The notes under the pieces: model-generated | What the model was told of the DNA's origin: nothing | Databases searched by the model: none | What the model saw: only the letters and a program-made list of their open reading frames with translations | Shown here: in pieces, positions 43,488 to 53,081 of the stretch | How positions within the stretch are numbered: position 1 is the first letter of the stretch | Layout of the letters: each line of letters opens with the position of its first letter | Program-made: the position numbers and the translations under genes | Assembly (NCBI RefSeq): GCF_011440305.1 | Contig: NZ_JAAOIW010000002.1 | Span: 302,084 to 366,083 of the forward strand | From: Paenibacillus agricola | GTDB taxonomy: Bacteria; Bacillota; Bacilli; Paenibacillales; NBRC-103111 | DNA length: 64,000 bases | Reading direction: 5' to 3'

Positions 43488-43716
43488 CTTTTGCCTCCCC
43501 ATATAACTTGCTATTTCTGCATATAAAAAGTTGCCCCAACAAAAAGTACAAAAGAGCTGGAAAATCTCCTCCTATTCCTTTCACAAACCTGGTTTTTAGC
43601 CTATTACAGGAAAATCTCCCGTTACTTCAAGCCTTATATAGCCAAATCTGGTGTTGTTGCACGTTGGTCATAAAAGAGAACGGACTAGCCGCTCACGACC
43701 AGCAGCCCTGCCCTTG

Positions 43717-45654
43717 TTAATCCCCGCAAATTGCATTTTCTATAGTAAAAACGGGTAAATCCTGATGGCGATAGCCTTCAAGCTCCTTCACACGTTTGAA
43801 AAACTTATGGAATCTCTCGTTTGGATGTCCTTCCGATACATAACGTTGCATAATGCGCTCAATCGTTTCGACCAACAACTCTGGCTCTATTCCTTCAGCA
43901 ACAGGCTGAGCCGGGTGGACGTTGCGTCCAACGGTTTTGCCGCCAAGGAATAAATCAAATTTCCCTCTCCGGTATACAACACCGATGTCTTCATTAACTG
44001 CCCCGTAACAAGCCATTCCACAGCCATTGAAGCCGATCCGCATTTCTTTGGGAACGGCGAGCCCGCCAAGCTTCGCTTGTAATTCATCTGCAAAAGGAAT
44101 CGATTCGCCTTTCTCACCATTGCAGAAATCGCAAGCCTTGAGCTGTGCCACATCGCCGATGGGCGATAGGATAAAGCCCTCCAAGCGAAGCTTTTCTGTA
44201 ACCTCTGCCGGATTATCCGTCGGCACACGCACGATTAGCTGATGATGGGGCGTATACTCCATCGTGCCTTTTTCGCCGATTACAGCGGCTAGGGTTAGCA
44301 TCTGCTTCGCTGTAAATTGCTTGTTAGCTACGCCTGGGCTGACAGCCAGCTCGAAGATCGACTGCTGCCGGAACAACCCGGCAGCTATAGGCGCGGCAGC
44401 CGTCGTACGCGTTGCTACCGGCGATGGAGCTGCGCTTGCCGCTAGCGTGAGCGTGCTGGCCGGCGCAGCTCCGGCGCTGCGACTCGCGAGCTGCAGCGCC
44501 TCCAGCGCCAGCATCAGCGGGTCCGCGCTCACGCGGCGCTCCGCTACGGCTAAGGCGCTGACCGCGCCCAAAGCTGAGCCTGCTGGCTCAGCACCTGCCA
44601 CAGCCGGGCTCGCATTCACGCTTGCTCCCCGCACCGATGCGCCAGCATTCGTGTCTCCAGCCTGTGCATTCACACCTACTGCTCCGCCTGCCGATCGCTC
44701 GACAACGGTCGTTACAGGCCTGCCGCCTTTCGGACCGCTGCCATCGTCGTCCCCATCGTCATCGTCATCGTAATCATCCGATTCCTCGTCGTCGAAGTCA
44801 TCCGCTGCGTCCTCGTCAACAGGCAGCTGCTTAAGCGCCCAGGGCTCCGCCGCTTCGCGCAGCCTTTGATGCGGGCGCAATGGCTGCACATCGGCGCCCA
44901 ACGTATACTTGCGCTGGTAGCCGCGTGGCGTAATCATTAAGCCGTCATACACCATCGTCGACGAATTTCCGATAATGACGGTTGTCAGCATGCCGATATC
45001 GTGGTCCAGCATATCACGCAGGTTCGTTAGCACGACATGCTCACGATCTCTGTACGCACTTTTTACGATGCCCACAGGCGTTTCGGGAGAGCGGTATTTC
45101 AACAGTATGCGTTGCGTCTCAACGATTTGCCGTGTTCGCCTGCCGCTTCGCGGGTTGTACAAGGCGATGACAAAATCCGCCTGACCCGCCGCCTCAACCC
45201 GCCGCTCGATCAGCTCCCAAGGCGTAAGATGATCGCTGAGGCTAATTGTGCAGGAGTCATGCATGATAGGAGCGCCAAGTAGCGAGGCTGAGGAATTAAT
45301 CGCAGAAATGCCGGGAATAATCTCAACCTCAACACCGCCATCACGCTGCCAGTTTTTTTCCATCAGCACTTCGTACACCAGCCCCGCCATTCCGTAAACC
45401 CCGGCATCGCCACTGGAAATAACGGCTACCTTTTTCCCGGCTTCTGCTTGACGAACGGCTTCCTGGGCACGGCTGACCTCCTCGGTCATACCGGTTCTTA
45501 CGATTTGCTGGTCAGTTAATAAGCCACTAATTAAATCGACATACGTGTTATAGCCGATAATTACCTCGCTCTCTTGGAGCGCTTCACGTGCCCTTTTCGT
45601 TATATGTTCGAAACTGCCGGGTCCGAAACCGACAATAAGCAATTTTCCTGGCAT
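43717..45654 (-). CDS. cbiH60: CbiH60-type cobalt-precorrin-3B C17-methyltransferase with Fe-S domain
   Basis: A 645-residue fusion. Residues 1-245 are a tetrapyrrole methylase (GFGPGSFEHITKRA, SSGDAGVYGMAGL, YNPRSGRRTRQI) like CbiH, which contracts the ring and methylates C17. Residues about 460-600 are a nitrite/sulfite-reductase-like half-domain with cysteines in CDFC (near 506-509) and CGMAC (near 543-547), suited to a 4Fe-4S cluster. A linker of about 200 residues joins them, first acidic (an Asp-rich run), then Ala/Ser/Val-rich. Bacillus megaterium CbiH60 has the same two-domain plan. ATG 45654 has AAAGGA nine bases upstream. It is the first gene after the riboswitch. Confidence 0.92.
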   Translation of the reverse strand: MPGKLLIVGFGPGSFEHITKRAREALQESEVIIGYNTYVDLISGLLTDQQIVRTGMTEEVSRAQEAVRQAEAGKKVAVISSGDAGVYGMAGLVYEVLMEKNWQRDGGVEVEIIPGISAINSSASLLGAPIMHDSCTISLSDHLTPWELIERRVEAAGQADFVIALYNPRSGRRTRQIVETQRILLKYRSPETPVGIVKSAYRDREHVVLTNLRDMLDHDIGMLTTVIIGNSSTMVYDGLMITPRGYQRKYTLGADVQPLRPHQRLREAAEPWALKQLPVDEDAADDFDDEESDDYDDDDDGDDDGSGPKGGRPVTTVVERSAGGAVGVNAQAGDTNAGASVRGASVNASPAVAGAEPAGSALGAVSALAVAERRVSADPLMLALEALQLASRSAGAAPASTLTLAASAAPSPVATRTTAAAPIAAGLFRQQSIFELAVSPGVANKQFTAKQMLTLAAVIGEKGTMEYTPHHQLIVRVPTDNPAEVTEKLRLEGFILSPIGDVAQLKACDFCNGEKGESIPFADELQAKLGGLAVPKEMRIGFNGCGMACYGAVNEDIGVVYRRGKFDLFLGGKTVGRNVHPAQPVAEGIEPELLVETIERIMQRYVSEGHPNERFHKFFKRVKELEGYRHQDLPVFTIENAICGD

Positions 45655-45687
45655 TTGCGCACGTCCTTTTTTTACACTTTTTTGGCA

Positions 45688-45721
45688 ACAAAAAAAGCAC
45701 TTCCAATGTGTTAGAAATGCT
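45688..45721 (-). terminator. riboswitch-controlled attenuator terminator
   Basis: AGCATTTC (45714-45721) pairs with GAAGTGCT (45696-45703), with a following run of seven T on the minus strand. It sits between the cobalamin riboswitch and the start of cbiH60, where ligand binding could favour termination. Confidence 0.75.
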
Positions 45722-45830
45722 GTTTTAGCGCGCACCAGCATGGTAGGGACAGCGCGTTCGCGCCTTATGCCTCCATGGGTAAGCCAGTCTCTAACACCTT
45801 CCTAAATCCACGTAGGTCAACAGTGTTTTT

Positions 45831-45956
45831 CAAACAGGCAGGTTTCCTGGCTTAGAGCAGTGTTACAGCTCTGTACAGTGGCGGGTCCGCGCCGGTCTTT
45901 AACCGGCTTCCCTATTAAGCAGGCGACATCATGCTATCGCTCCGCACCTATTTTAA
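45831..45956 (-). promoter_or_regulatory. cobalamin riboswitch
   Basis: On the minus strand the conserved parts appear in order: AAATAGGTGCGGAGC, a variable arm, AATAGGGAAGCCGGT, GCGGACCCGCCACTGT, and the B12 box AAGCCAGGAAACCTGCC followed by TGTTT. The ends AAATAGG and CCTGTTT pair as helix P1. It lies about 180 bases upstream of cbiH60, and a terminator lies between them. This is the known control of B12 synthesis operons: adenosylcobalamin binding turns the operon off. Confidence 0.95.
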
Positions 45957-46056
45957 ATAATATGTAGTTGTCCTGCAATCATATCACCCGCAGGGAAGCT
46001 TTGTCTAATCATAATATTGATGGCTGCTTACGAAGGCTTTAAATGAAATTCAACTA

Positions 46057-46085
46057 TTGACATGATACAATTCGTATCGTATTAT
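46057..46085 (+). promoter_or_regulatory. sigma-A promoter of the polysaccharide locus (plus half)
   Basis: TTGACA (46057-46062), a 17-base spacer and TATTAT (46080-46085), close to the vegetative consensus. The spacer contains GATAC-AATTC-GTATC (46064-46078), a perfect 5-bp inverted repeat where a repressor could sit. The first gene starts 85 bases downstream at 46170. Confidence 0.65.
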
Positions 46086-46088
46086 TTG

Positions 46089-46118
46089 TTTATACCACAA
46101 TGATACATTATGTGCCAA
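46089..46118 (-). promoter_or_regulatory. promoter of the cbi operon
   Basis: On the minus strand TTGGCA (46113-46118), an 18-base spacer and TATAAA (46089-46094). It lies upstream of the cobalamin riboswitch and back to back with the plus-strand promoter at 46057-46085, so the two could interfere. Confidence 0.5.
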
Positions 46119-46169
46119 TAATTATAGCCAGCTTTTTATACGACTTTATGAAGGGGGTTCCCATTCCAC

Positions 46170-47237
46170 ATGTCCACCATAGCCCGTAAAAGACAAGCGG
46201 ATATTGATATCCTGCGCTGCGTTGGCATTTGTCTTGTCGTGCTGGGACATTCCTTTCCAACCGACGTTCTCAAAGAAACACCGTGGCTGATTCATTTTTT
46301 CCGCAGCTTTACCATGCCCTTATTTATGGTCATATCTGGATATTTATATATATATGCGGAAGGTGGTAAAAAAGGCTATTACCGCTTCGTGATAGGCAAG
46401 GTGAAGCTTCTCCTTGTCCCCTACATTTTGCTAAGCAATATCGCTTTTATCCCAAAGGCTTTACTTGCCCATTATGCCGAACGTCCTATCGACCTGAGCT
46501 GGAGTTACTGGGTAAAGAGCCTGCTTTATCCAACTGAGAACGTCATTATCTACTTTTGGTTCATGCCCACCCTATTCCTTATTTCCATATGCGGACCTCT
46601 ATTTAATTGGGCGATCCGCTATAGATTAGCGGCCGTCGTGCTCACATTGGTCTTGGCTTTGCTGCATCTGACCGATCCACTGCAAGGGGTATTGCTGCTG
46701 AATCTGGCGGGTGTGTCGCATTATATCCTGTTTTTCTGGCTGGGTAGCTTATTGGCAAGTGGTAAAGCTCGTACCGAGCGCTTCATTGAAGCCCCGATCT
46801 TGCTCCCGTTTCTACTTATCCTCCAGGTTTTACTTTATCTAGCCATGGAAAAAGCCCACCTGATTATCGAGCTTCCACTTGCGCTGATTGGTACGGCAAT
46901 GGCCTTCTCCTTCGGAAAGTGGTATGTACGCCAACGGCTCAACTGGTTTCGCTGGCTGCATGGTTATACCTACCAAATTTATTTATTATCCTGGTTCCCG
47001 CAAGTATTTGTGATGATCATTTCACTTAAAGTGCTCCAATTGCCGTATAACTTCACTGTAGCTGCCATGTTTATAAGCGGCCTGCTACTGCCCGTATTAG
47101 CTGCCCGGCTTATCAATCTTTATTGCCCTTTTTTCAATATTGCGGTTGGTTTAAAACCGAGGGGTGGCAAACTTAGGACTGTTGGAAATACCCAGCTATC
47201 AGAAACAAATAAAAGTGACAATATTCAAATTTCTTAA
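46170..47237 (+). CDS. acyltransferase family 3 membrane protein
   Basis: A 355-residue integral membrane O-acyltransferase (acyltransferase 3 family) with about ten helices. The N-terminal motif RQADIDILRCVGICLVVLGH carries the conserved Arg and His of the family, and FRSFTMPLFMVISGYL follows. Such proteins add acetyl or other acyl groups to surface sugars during export. It is the first gene of the plus-strand half of the polysaccharide locus and is preceded by a good promoter. The C-terminal 30 residues are hydrophilic. Confidence 0.87.
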   Translation: MSTIARKRQADIDILRCVGICLVVLGHSFPTDVLKETPWLIHFFRSFTMPLFMVISGYLYIYAEGGKKGYYRFVIGKVKLLLVPYILLSNIAFIPKALLAHYAERPIDLSWSYWVKSLLYPTENVIIYFWFMPTLFLISICGPLFNWAIRYRLAAVVLTLVLALLHLTDPLQGVLLLNLAGVSHYILFFWLGSLLASGKARTERFIEAPILLPFLLILQVLLYLAMEKAHLIIELPLALIGTAMAFSFGKWYVRQRLNWFRWLHGYTYQIYLLSWFPQVFVMIISLKVLQLPYNFTVAAMFISGLLLPVLAARLINLYCPFFNIAVGLKPRGGKLRTVGNTQLSETNKSDNIQIS

Positions 47238-47272
47238 TTAAACAAGAACATAAAAAGGTAGGGTGTGGAAAA

Positions 47273-48586
47273 ATGCTGTTACAGCGAACAACAGTGCTTT
47301 ACGGCGTAATATCGTTGCTTTTTTTAGGGATTCTCACTGCTAGCATGATGGTTGATTCCCTGTTAATTGTTCTCATTATTTTATTGGGAGTGTATGGGCT
47401 TGCACTTTCCTTTCGTTATCCATTCATCCTGCTAGTTGCCTATGCGGTAGCGATTCCATTCGAGGATATTCTCAGGATCGGGGGGTTTTTCAATACATTA
47501 ACCAAAGGCTTTGGCCTGCTCTTCGGTTTCTTATATTTCCTGACCCATTTCCGCCAAATGAAGTTTAGTGCCGTTCCCGCCGTATGGTGGGGATGGCTTG
47601 GCTGGAATATTCTTAGTATCCTATGGACACCAAATGACCATTTTGCCGCTATCTGGTTCAGCATTTCGACGTATGTGCAATTATTTTTTATGATGCTGCT
47701 TATGGTTAATATCCTTCAACATGATCCGAAACGAATTCCGATTTTACTCACCTTTTACAGCATTGCTACAACCGTTACCTCACTTTACAGCATCCTGAAT
47801 TTTATTCAAGGCGTTGAGCTGTCCGAGGGTACACGAACGGGCGCCTTCCAGGAGCAAAGCGTTGCCCATTTTGCCGCCATGATCGTTCCGGGATTATTGT
47901 ATATCATCTATAAGATTTTACACAGTAAATCGATCCTGCATAAAATTTGGCTTTCTCCTATTGCCCTTATTCAAATCATGGCCGTTATTCTCTCTGGTAC
48001 ACGCAGCGCCTGGATGGGGTTAACTGTCGCTATCTTGTTCCTGCTGCTTGCTAAGTTTAACTGGAAAAAGGCAGTTGCCATTATTGTCGTAAGTGGTGTT
48101 GTCTTGTGGGGCGTTAATGCGATCCCTCAATTGGAGCAAAATATTGCGGCCCGTTCCGAGCAGGCCATCGATAGCGGAGGATCGGGGAGAACGAAGATTT
48201 GGGAGCATGCTGTTGGTGTGTTTGCAGAGCATCTGGTTATTGGTACAGGATCAGGAACGTACCACAAGCATCAGGATTACCCCCCTTATGGAGCCCATAA
48301 TATTTATCTGGGGGCTGCGATCCAAACGGGTATCATCGGTCTGCTTCTAATGGTATTCGCCTTATGGCAAACCTTTCGTGCACCATCGGCCAACAAGCTC
48401 AATTTATTTCTCAAAGCGCTGCTTATTGCCTATTTAGTCCAGTCCTTTTTCCTTGAAACGACCATTACCAAATATTTTTGGCTAGCTATCGGGTTAGCCC
48501 TTGGAGCGGGCACTTTTCACATCCCAACCTTCCGGCTCCCGCTCAGGGCTCGTACCGTCACAAAAAAGGAGCAGGTTCAAGTATGA
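47273..48586 (+). CDS. O-antigen ligase/polymerase family protein (Wzy/WaaL-like)
   Basis: A 437-residue membrane protein with 10 to 12 helices and a large outside loop near residues 290-350 containing GTGSGTYHKHQDYPPYGAHN, the conserved region of the Wzy_C/WaaL family. It is the likely polymerase of the repeat units made by this locus, acting outside the membrane. The last four bases overlap the start of the GT4 gene (ATGA), so the two are translated together. Polymerase versus ligase cannot be decided from sequence. Confidence 0.83.
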   Translation: MLLQRTTVLYGVISLLFLGILTASMMVDSLLIVLIILLGVYGLALSFRYPFILLVAYAVAIPFEDILRIGGFFNTLTKGFGLLFGFLYFLTHFRQMKFSAVPAVWWGWLGWNILSILWTPNDHFAAIWFSISTYVQLFFMMLLMVNILQHDPKRIPILLTFYSIATTVTSLYSILNFIQGVELSEGTRTGAFQEQSVAHFAAMIVPGLLYIIYKILHSKSILHKIWLSPIALIQIMAVILSGTRSAWMGLTVAILFLLLAKFNWKKAVAIIVVSGVVLWGVNAIPQLEQNIAARSEQAIDSGGSGRTKIWEHAVGVFAEHLVIGTGSGTYHKHQDYPPYGAHNIYLGAAIQTGIIGLLLMVFALWQTFRAPSANKLNLFLKALLIAYLVQSFFLETTITKYFWLAIGLALGAGTFHIPTFRLPLRARTVTKKEQVQV

Positions 48587-49743
48587 AAATTGTCCACTTT
48601 ACTTCCGTACACCATGTGTATGACACTCGGATTACCATCAAGGAGTGCAGTTCCTTGCAAAATTACGGCCATGATGTCCGATTGATTGCCGCCCATGACA
48701 AGAACGAGCTGGTGGGCGGCATTCAGGTTATTGGGATCGGCAAGGGGCCGAAGCATAGGCTCGCCCGGATGCTGGTCACCACGGCAAGGGTGTTCCGGGA
48801 ATGTTTGAAGCAGAAGGCAGATATTTACCACTATCATGATCCCGAGCTGATGCCCATTGGGCTGCTCTTGAAATGGCTTGGCAAACGGGTTATCTATGAC
48901 GTTCATGAGGATGTCCCACGCGATATTTACTCCAAATTTTGGATACCCGGTTGGTTAAAGAAGCCGGTCTCCCTTTGTGTGGAAGCCACTGAGCGCTTTG
49001 TTGCCAAACGAATGGATGCGATCGTACCCGCCACCCCTTATATAGCTAACCGGTTTCGGACTTATAACCCCCATACCTATGAGATTCAAAACTTTCCACT
49101 TTTGGATGAATTGGTTAGTCTTGAGGTTGAGGTTAACGATAACGAGAATAAATCAGGGGAAATGAATTACATCGCTTATATCGGCAGCATATCCGAGGTC
49201 AGAGGCATTAAAGATACCATGGAGTGCCTGGAGCAATTAAATCTGGTTATGCCTGTCAGGCTGCTGCTTGGAGGGGACTTCTCCCCCCCTGCGCTACTGG
49301 ATGAAGTTCGCCAGTTGCGTGGCTGGCAATATGTGGATTACCGGGGCAGGGTGGATCGCGAGCAGTTCCGTGAAATGATGGCGCAAAGCAAGGTGGGACT
49401 TGTGGTACTGCATCCAGAGCCCAACTTTATGATGTCACAGCCCAATAAGCTGTTTGAGTATATGTCCGCCAGCGTGCCTGTGCTGGCGTCTGACTTCCCC
49501 CTATGGAAGCTGATCGTTGAGGGCAACCAATGCGGCATGTGCATTCCCCCTATGCAGCCTCATTTAATGACCCAAGCGATCCAATATATGCTGGAGCATC
49601 CGGAGGAAACCAGGCGAATGGGCGAGAATGGCCGCACGGCCGCAGCTACCCAATATAATTGGCAGCCAGAAGGCCGCAAGCTTAATGAGCTATATGAGAG
49701 GCTGATGAGGCCTCATACACGATTGGAGCCGGACCCTGGTTAG
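48583..49743 (+). CDS. glycosyltransferase family 4
   Basis: A 386-residue GT-B enzyme. The N-terminal domain starts MKIVHFTSVHHVYDTRI and contains YHYHDPELMPIG and YDVHEDVPRDI. The nucleotide-sugar-binding domain has the GT4 motif in SQPNKLFEYMSASVPVLASD, with Glu near residue 298. It transfers a sugar from a nucleotide donor in the cytoplasm. The frame is open 35 codons upstream, but ATG 48583 begins the fold, has AAGGAG upstream, and overlaps the polymerase stop. Donor and acceptor unknown. Confidence 0.87.
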   Translation: MKIVHFTSVHHVYDTRITIKECSSLQNYGHDVRLIAAHDKNELVGGIQVIGIGKGPKHRLARMLVTTARVFRECLKQKADIYHYHDPELMPIGLLLKWLGKRVIYDVHEDVPRDIYSKFWIPGWLKKPVSLCVEATERFVAKRMDAIVPATPYIANRFRTYNPHTYEIQNFPLLDELVSLEVEVNDNENKSGEMNYIAYIGSISEVRGIKDTMECLEQLNLVMPVRLLLGGDFSPPALLDEVRQLRGWQYVDYRGRVDREQFREMMAQSKVGLVVLHPEPNFMMSQPNKLFEYMSASVPVLASDFPLWKLIVEGNQCGMCIPPMQPHLMTQAIQYMLEHPEETRRMGENGRTAAATQYNWQPEGRKLNELYERLMRPHTRLEPDPG

Positions 49744-49793
49744 CCTTTGATCCTGGCTCCGGGAATGCACTTAGAAGGATAAGGAGTGAGAAC

Positions 49794-52700
49794 ATGCAAC
49801 TCAGGTGGTTAAAAAAGAAATATGTGCTTTGGACCTTCGGACTCTCTATGTCCCTGACAATAGTCGGTCTGTTTATACCTTTTGAGGATACGACCTCAAG
49901 CGCTCTCCAAAACCAAATCAATGACCCCGTGAAAACCAGAAGCACCTATTACACCCCAGAGAAGGTACAAGCCGCCAGAAGCAATATAGAAAAGTACGAT
50001 TGGGCCAAAAAGATTCGCAATGATGCCGTTACAGAAGCCGACCGTTATTTGCGGCTTGGTCCTTCCTTGCTGTGGGACTCCATTACGCCTCAAACGATCC
50101 CCCGCAGCTATACAGTCAACCAATATGAGGGAAGCCCCATAACCGGGCAGGATCTAAATCAATACGGAGCTTATCCTTATACGTTTAATGTGAGCAAGGA
50201 GCCTTGGAAGCTGACCGATCCGTCCAGCGGATATAAATTTCCTACCAATGATTACGGTGCTTATTATCGAAGTGGTTTGAATGCATCTGGAATCTTTGAT
50301 TCCAATCTGGCGGACCGCAGCCTGTTGGTTAATCAGCTTTATCCTGAAAAGGGAGCAGGTTGGGGCGTCGATGACGGCACCGGCTGGCTGGATGCAAATG
50401 GCAATAAATTCACCTTTATTGCTTATTACAACCATTGGGCGATATGGCGTGATTTCGTTAGCAAATCGCTGCTTAGCCTCCGCGATGCCTATATTTATAC
50501 GGGTGACGATAAATATGCGAGTGCCGGAATTATTATGCTTCACCGTATTGCCGATGTGTATCCGGCTATGGATGTATCGGTTTATAAATGGGATGATGGC
50601 TTCCGTAACTCACACGGATTGACTGGCCAAGGCAAAATTCTCGGTTCCGTCTGGGAAGCGCCCCTGCTCCGCGATATCATTAGCTGCTATGATGCCTTCT
50701 TCCCTGCCATGCTGGAGCCTCAGGAGGAAGCCCCGCCTTGGCTTCAACTCCTTGAAGAGCGTAGACAGGCCTATAATCCCGATGATAGCAAGCTAACTGC
50801 CAAAAGCATTCGCAAGCATATTGAGGACCAAATCGTCAGACAGGTTTATCCCGCTGTGAAAAAAGCGCAGATCTATGGGAATGTTGGCTTTCACCAAAGT
50901 ACGCTGGCTATGGCTGCTGTTGTGCTCGACGACCCTGCCGTCGTTAAGGAGTGGATTGATTTTATTTTCCGCACCGGCGGGCTGATCGAGGATAATAAAG
51001 GAATCCGAGTAACAGGCGGCAATATCAATTATGTATTGGCATCCGATGTCGATAGGGATGGGCTCGGCAACGAGGCAAGTCCGGAGTACAATAGCTACTG
51101 GCTTGATAATCTTCGGCAGGTTGCCGATATTCTAAAGGGCTATGACCGTTATACGGAATCGGATATTTACCAGAACGTCAAGTTTCGAAAGATGTTCTCG
51201 GCCTTTATCCCCTTCACCCTTTCCGGCAAATATTCCCCTTCGATCGGAAATTCCGGCAGTGCAGGCAAGCCGGAAATTTGGCTAAGGAGACAAACGCTCA
51301 TTAAAGGTTTCGAGGTGTACCAGGATCCGTTGTTGGCGCAAGCTGCTGTATTTGCCAATAAAAATTCAACAGCAGGCTTGATTAACGATATTTTCATGCT
51401 GGACCCCGATACTACGCTGAAAAGCATTAACAATATTATTAAAGCTCAAGGCACCCTGCAGTTAAACAGCATGAATTTAACCGGATATGGCATGGCTGTG
51501 CTCAGGGATGGGAGGACCCAAACCGCCGACCAGATGAAAGCCAGCAATAACCAGCGGGATTTATGGTTGTATTATGGCAGGAATGCCACCTCACATGCCC
51601 ATCGGGATTCATTAAATATTGGTATGCATGCTTATGGGCTTGATCTGATGCCGGATTTAGGGTATGTCTCCTACGCTGATAACAATTGGTTGTCTACCTA
51701 CTGGGAGCGCAATACGATCAGCCACAATACAGTTACCGTTGACAAAAGTATGCAGGCTGATTCTTGGACAGGCTTACCGCTGCATTTTGACCATACCGAG
51801 CAGGTTCAGCTCATTGATGTAGCATCGCCTCACGCATATCCCCAAACCGAGCAGTATCGCCGTACCACCTCGCTTATTCGAGTGGATGAAGCCCATTCGT
51901 ATGCCGTCGACTTTTTTAGAGTCAAGGGTGGAAGCCAGCATGACTTCAGCTTTCATGCAGCAGAAGGGGAGGTTACGACCCAAGGTCTGAAATTAACCAG
52001 CCAACCGGACGGCACTTACGCTGGGAGCAAGATCCCTTATGCCAATGAAGCCTTCACGACCAAGTCGTCCAGCGGCTTTAACTATTTGACGAATGTGAAA
52101 ATTGCCGCAAGTCCTCCCACCATTTCCAGTGTGGATTGGACAATCAAGGATACCTGGAAGGCGCTCTCCAGCGCCGGGGGCTCTACCAATATTCATCTGC
52201 GGCTAACCATGCTTGGCAAATTGAACCAGATCACCTTGGCGGAAGGAAAACCACCGCAAAACAAGCCCGGTAATCCAGAAGCCCTGCAATATGTGATTGC
52301 CAACCGCTCAGGCACGGATCTGAACAGTATTTTCACATCTGTCATTGAGCCTTACCGCAAGGAGCGATTTATCGAGTCGATCGAGGAAGCATCTGTTTTC
52401 TATCGAGGCAGCCTGGTTCCTAACGAAGAAGCGAGAGCCGTTAAAGTAAAGCTTACCAATGGGCGTACCGATTTGATTATCAGCGCGCTGGACACGGAGA
52501 AGGTGTATATGGTCGATAACCGCATCCAATTCCAGGGAGCGTTCGGCTACTATGCCGAGAAAGGTCTTGTACCTGTATACGCTTATGTTCAGGAGGGCAA
52601 GTCAATTGGACTCCCCGAGGAACCGGCGATCAGTGAAGCGACACCACGCATTCAAGGAAAGGTCAAAGACTGGAGCGGTGGCCTTGCCGATAAAAATTGG

Positions 52701-52985
52701 CTAGAGGTCGAATGGACCAAGCCAGCAGACCTGCCCATCGAGCAGTTAGTTGGCCGTTCGATTCATATTAACCATGTGGAACAAGGAGCCGACAGCCCGA
52801 ACTCGGTATTTGAAATGAAGGAGCTTACCGAATTGCCATCCGGAAGGACAAGAATCGATTTAGGGGATTCCTCCATCGTTCATGGCTGGAAGGATACCCG
52901 CGACTTTTCCAAAGGTTATGACTACTTAGTAGCCGATAGTGATACCTTTACGATCCCATTGTCAGCCGAGCATAAGTATGAATAG
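49794..52985 (+). CDS. membrane-anchored heparinase II/III family protein
   Basis: A 1063-residue protein with one N-terminal membrane helix (residues 9-28) and no clear cleavage site, so it is probably anchored outside. An alpha-helical toroid-like region lies at about residues 60-450. The heparinase II/III beta region contains SHAHRDSLNIGMHAYG near residue 598 and NTISHNTVTVDKS, with the His and Tyr expected for polysaccharide lyases of this superfamily. The C-terminal 350 residues are beta-rich. It may trim or remodel the polymer made by the locus, or degrade host or environmental uronates. Alginate-lyase-like enzymes in EPS loci are precedents. Confidence 0.85.
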   Translation: MQLRWLKKKYVLWTFGLSMSLTIVGLFIPFEDTTSSALQNQINDPVKTRSTYYTPEKVQAARSNIEKYDWAKKIRNDAVTEADRYLRLGPSLLWDSITPQTIPRSYTVNQYEGSPITGQDLNQYGAYPYTFNVSKEPWKLTDPSSGYKFPTNDYGAYYRSGLNASGIFDSNLADRSLLVNQLYPEKGAGWGVDDGTGWLDANGNKFTFIAYYNHWAIWRDFVSKSLLSLRDAYIYTGDDKYASAGIIMLHRIADVYPAMDVSVYKWDDGFRNSHGLTGQGKILGSVWEAPLLRDIISCYDAFFPAMLEPQEEAPPWLQLLEERRQAYNPDDSKLTAKSIRKHIEDQIVRQVYPAVKKAQIYGNVGFHQSTLAMAAVVLDDPAVVKEWIDFIFRTGGLIEDNKGIRVTGGNINYVLASDVDRDGLGNEASPEYNSYWLDNLRQVADILKGYDRYTESDIYQNVKFRKMFSAFIPFTLSGKYSPSIGNSGSAGKPEIWLRRQTLIKGFEVYQDPLLAQAAVFANKNSTAGLINDIFMLDPDTTLKSINNIIKAQGTLQLNSMNLTGYGMAVLRDGRTQTADQMKASNNQRDLWLYYGRNATSHAHRDSLNIGMHAYGLDLMPDLGYVSYADNNWLSTYWERNTISHNTVTVDKSMQADSWTGLPLHFDHTEQVQLIDVASPHAYPQTEQYRRTTSLIRVDEAHSYAVDFFRVKGGSQHDFSFHAAEGEVTTQGLKLTSQPDGTYAGSKIPYANEAFTTKSSSGFNYLTNVKIAASPPTISSVDWTIKDTWKALSSAGGSTNIHLRLTMLGKLNQITLAEGKPPQNKPGNPEALQYVIANRSGTDLNSIFTSVIEPYRKERFIESIEEASVFYRGSLVPNEEARAVKVKLTNGRTDLIISALDTEKVYMVDNRIQFQGAFGYYAEKGLVPVYAYVQEGKSIGLPEEPAISEATPRIQGKVKDWSGGLADKNWLEVEWTKPADLPIEQLVGRSIHINHVEQGADSPNSVFEMKELTELPSGRTRIDLGDSSIVHGWKDTRDFSKGYDYLVADSDTFTIPLSAEHKYE

Positions 52986-53081
52986 CAAGCCTCATCTTTA
53001 GAGGCATATCGCGATTAGAGGCATTCCCGGTCGCTCAGCGGCACTTATTCACCGCAATTTAAACAGAAAGGATACACCTTT

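Noticed and set aside
43488-43716. Gene or RNA element between cbiH60 and cbiX
   Set aside because: No convincing frame, B12 box or strong hairpin was seen in these 229 bases.
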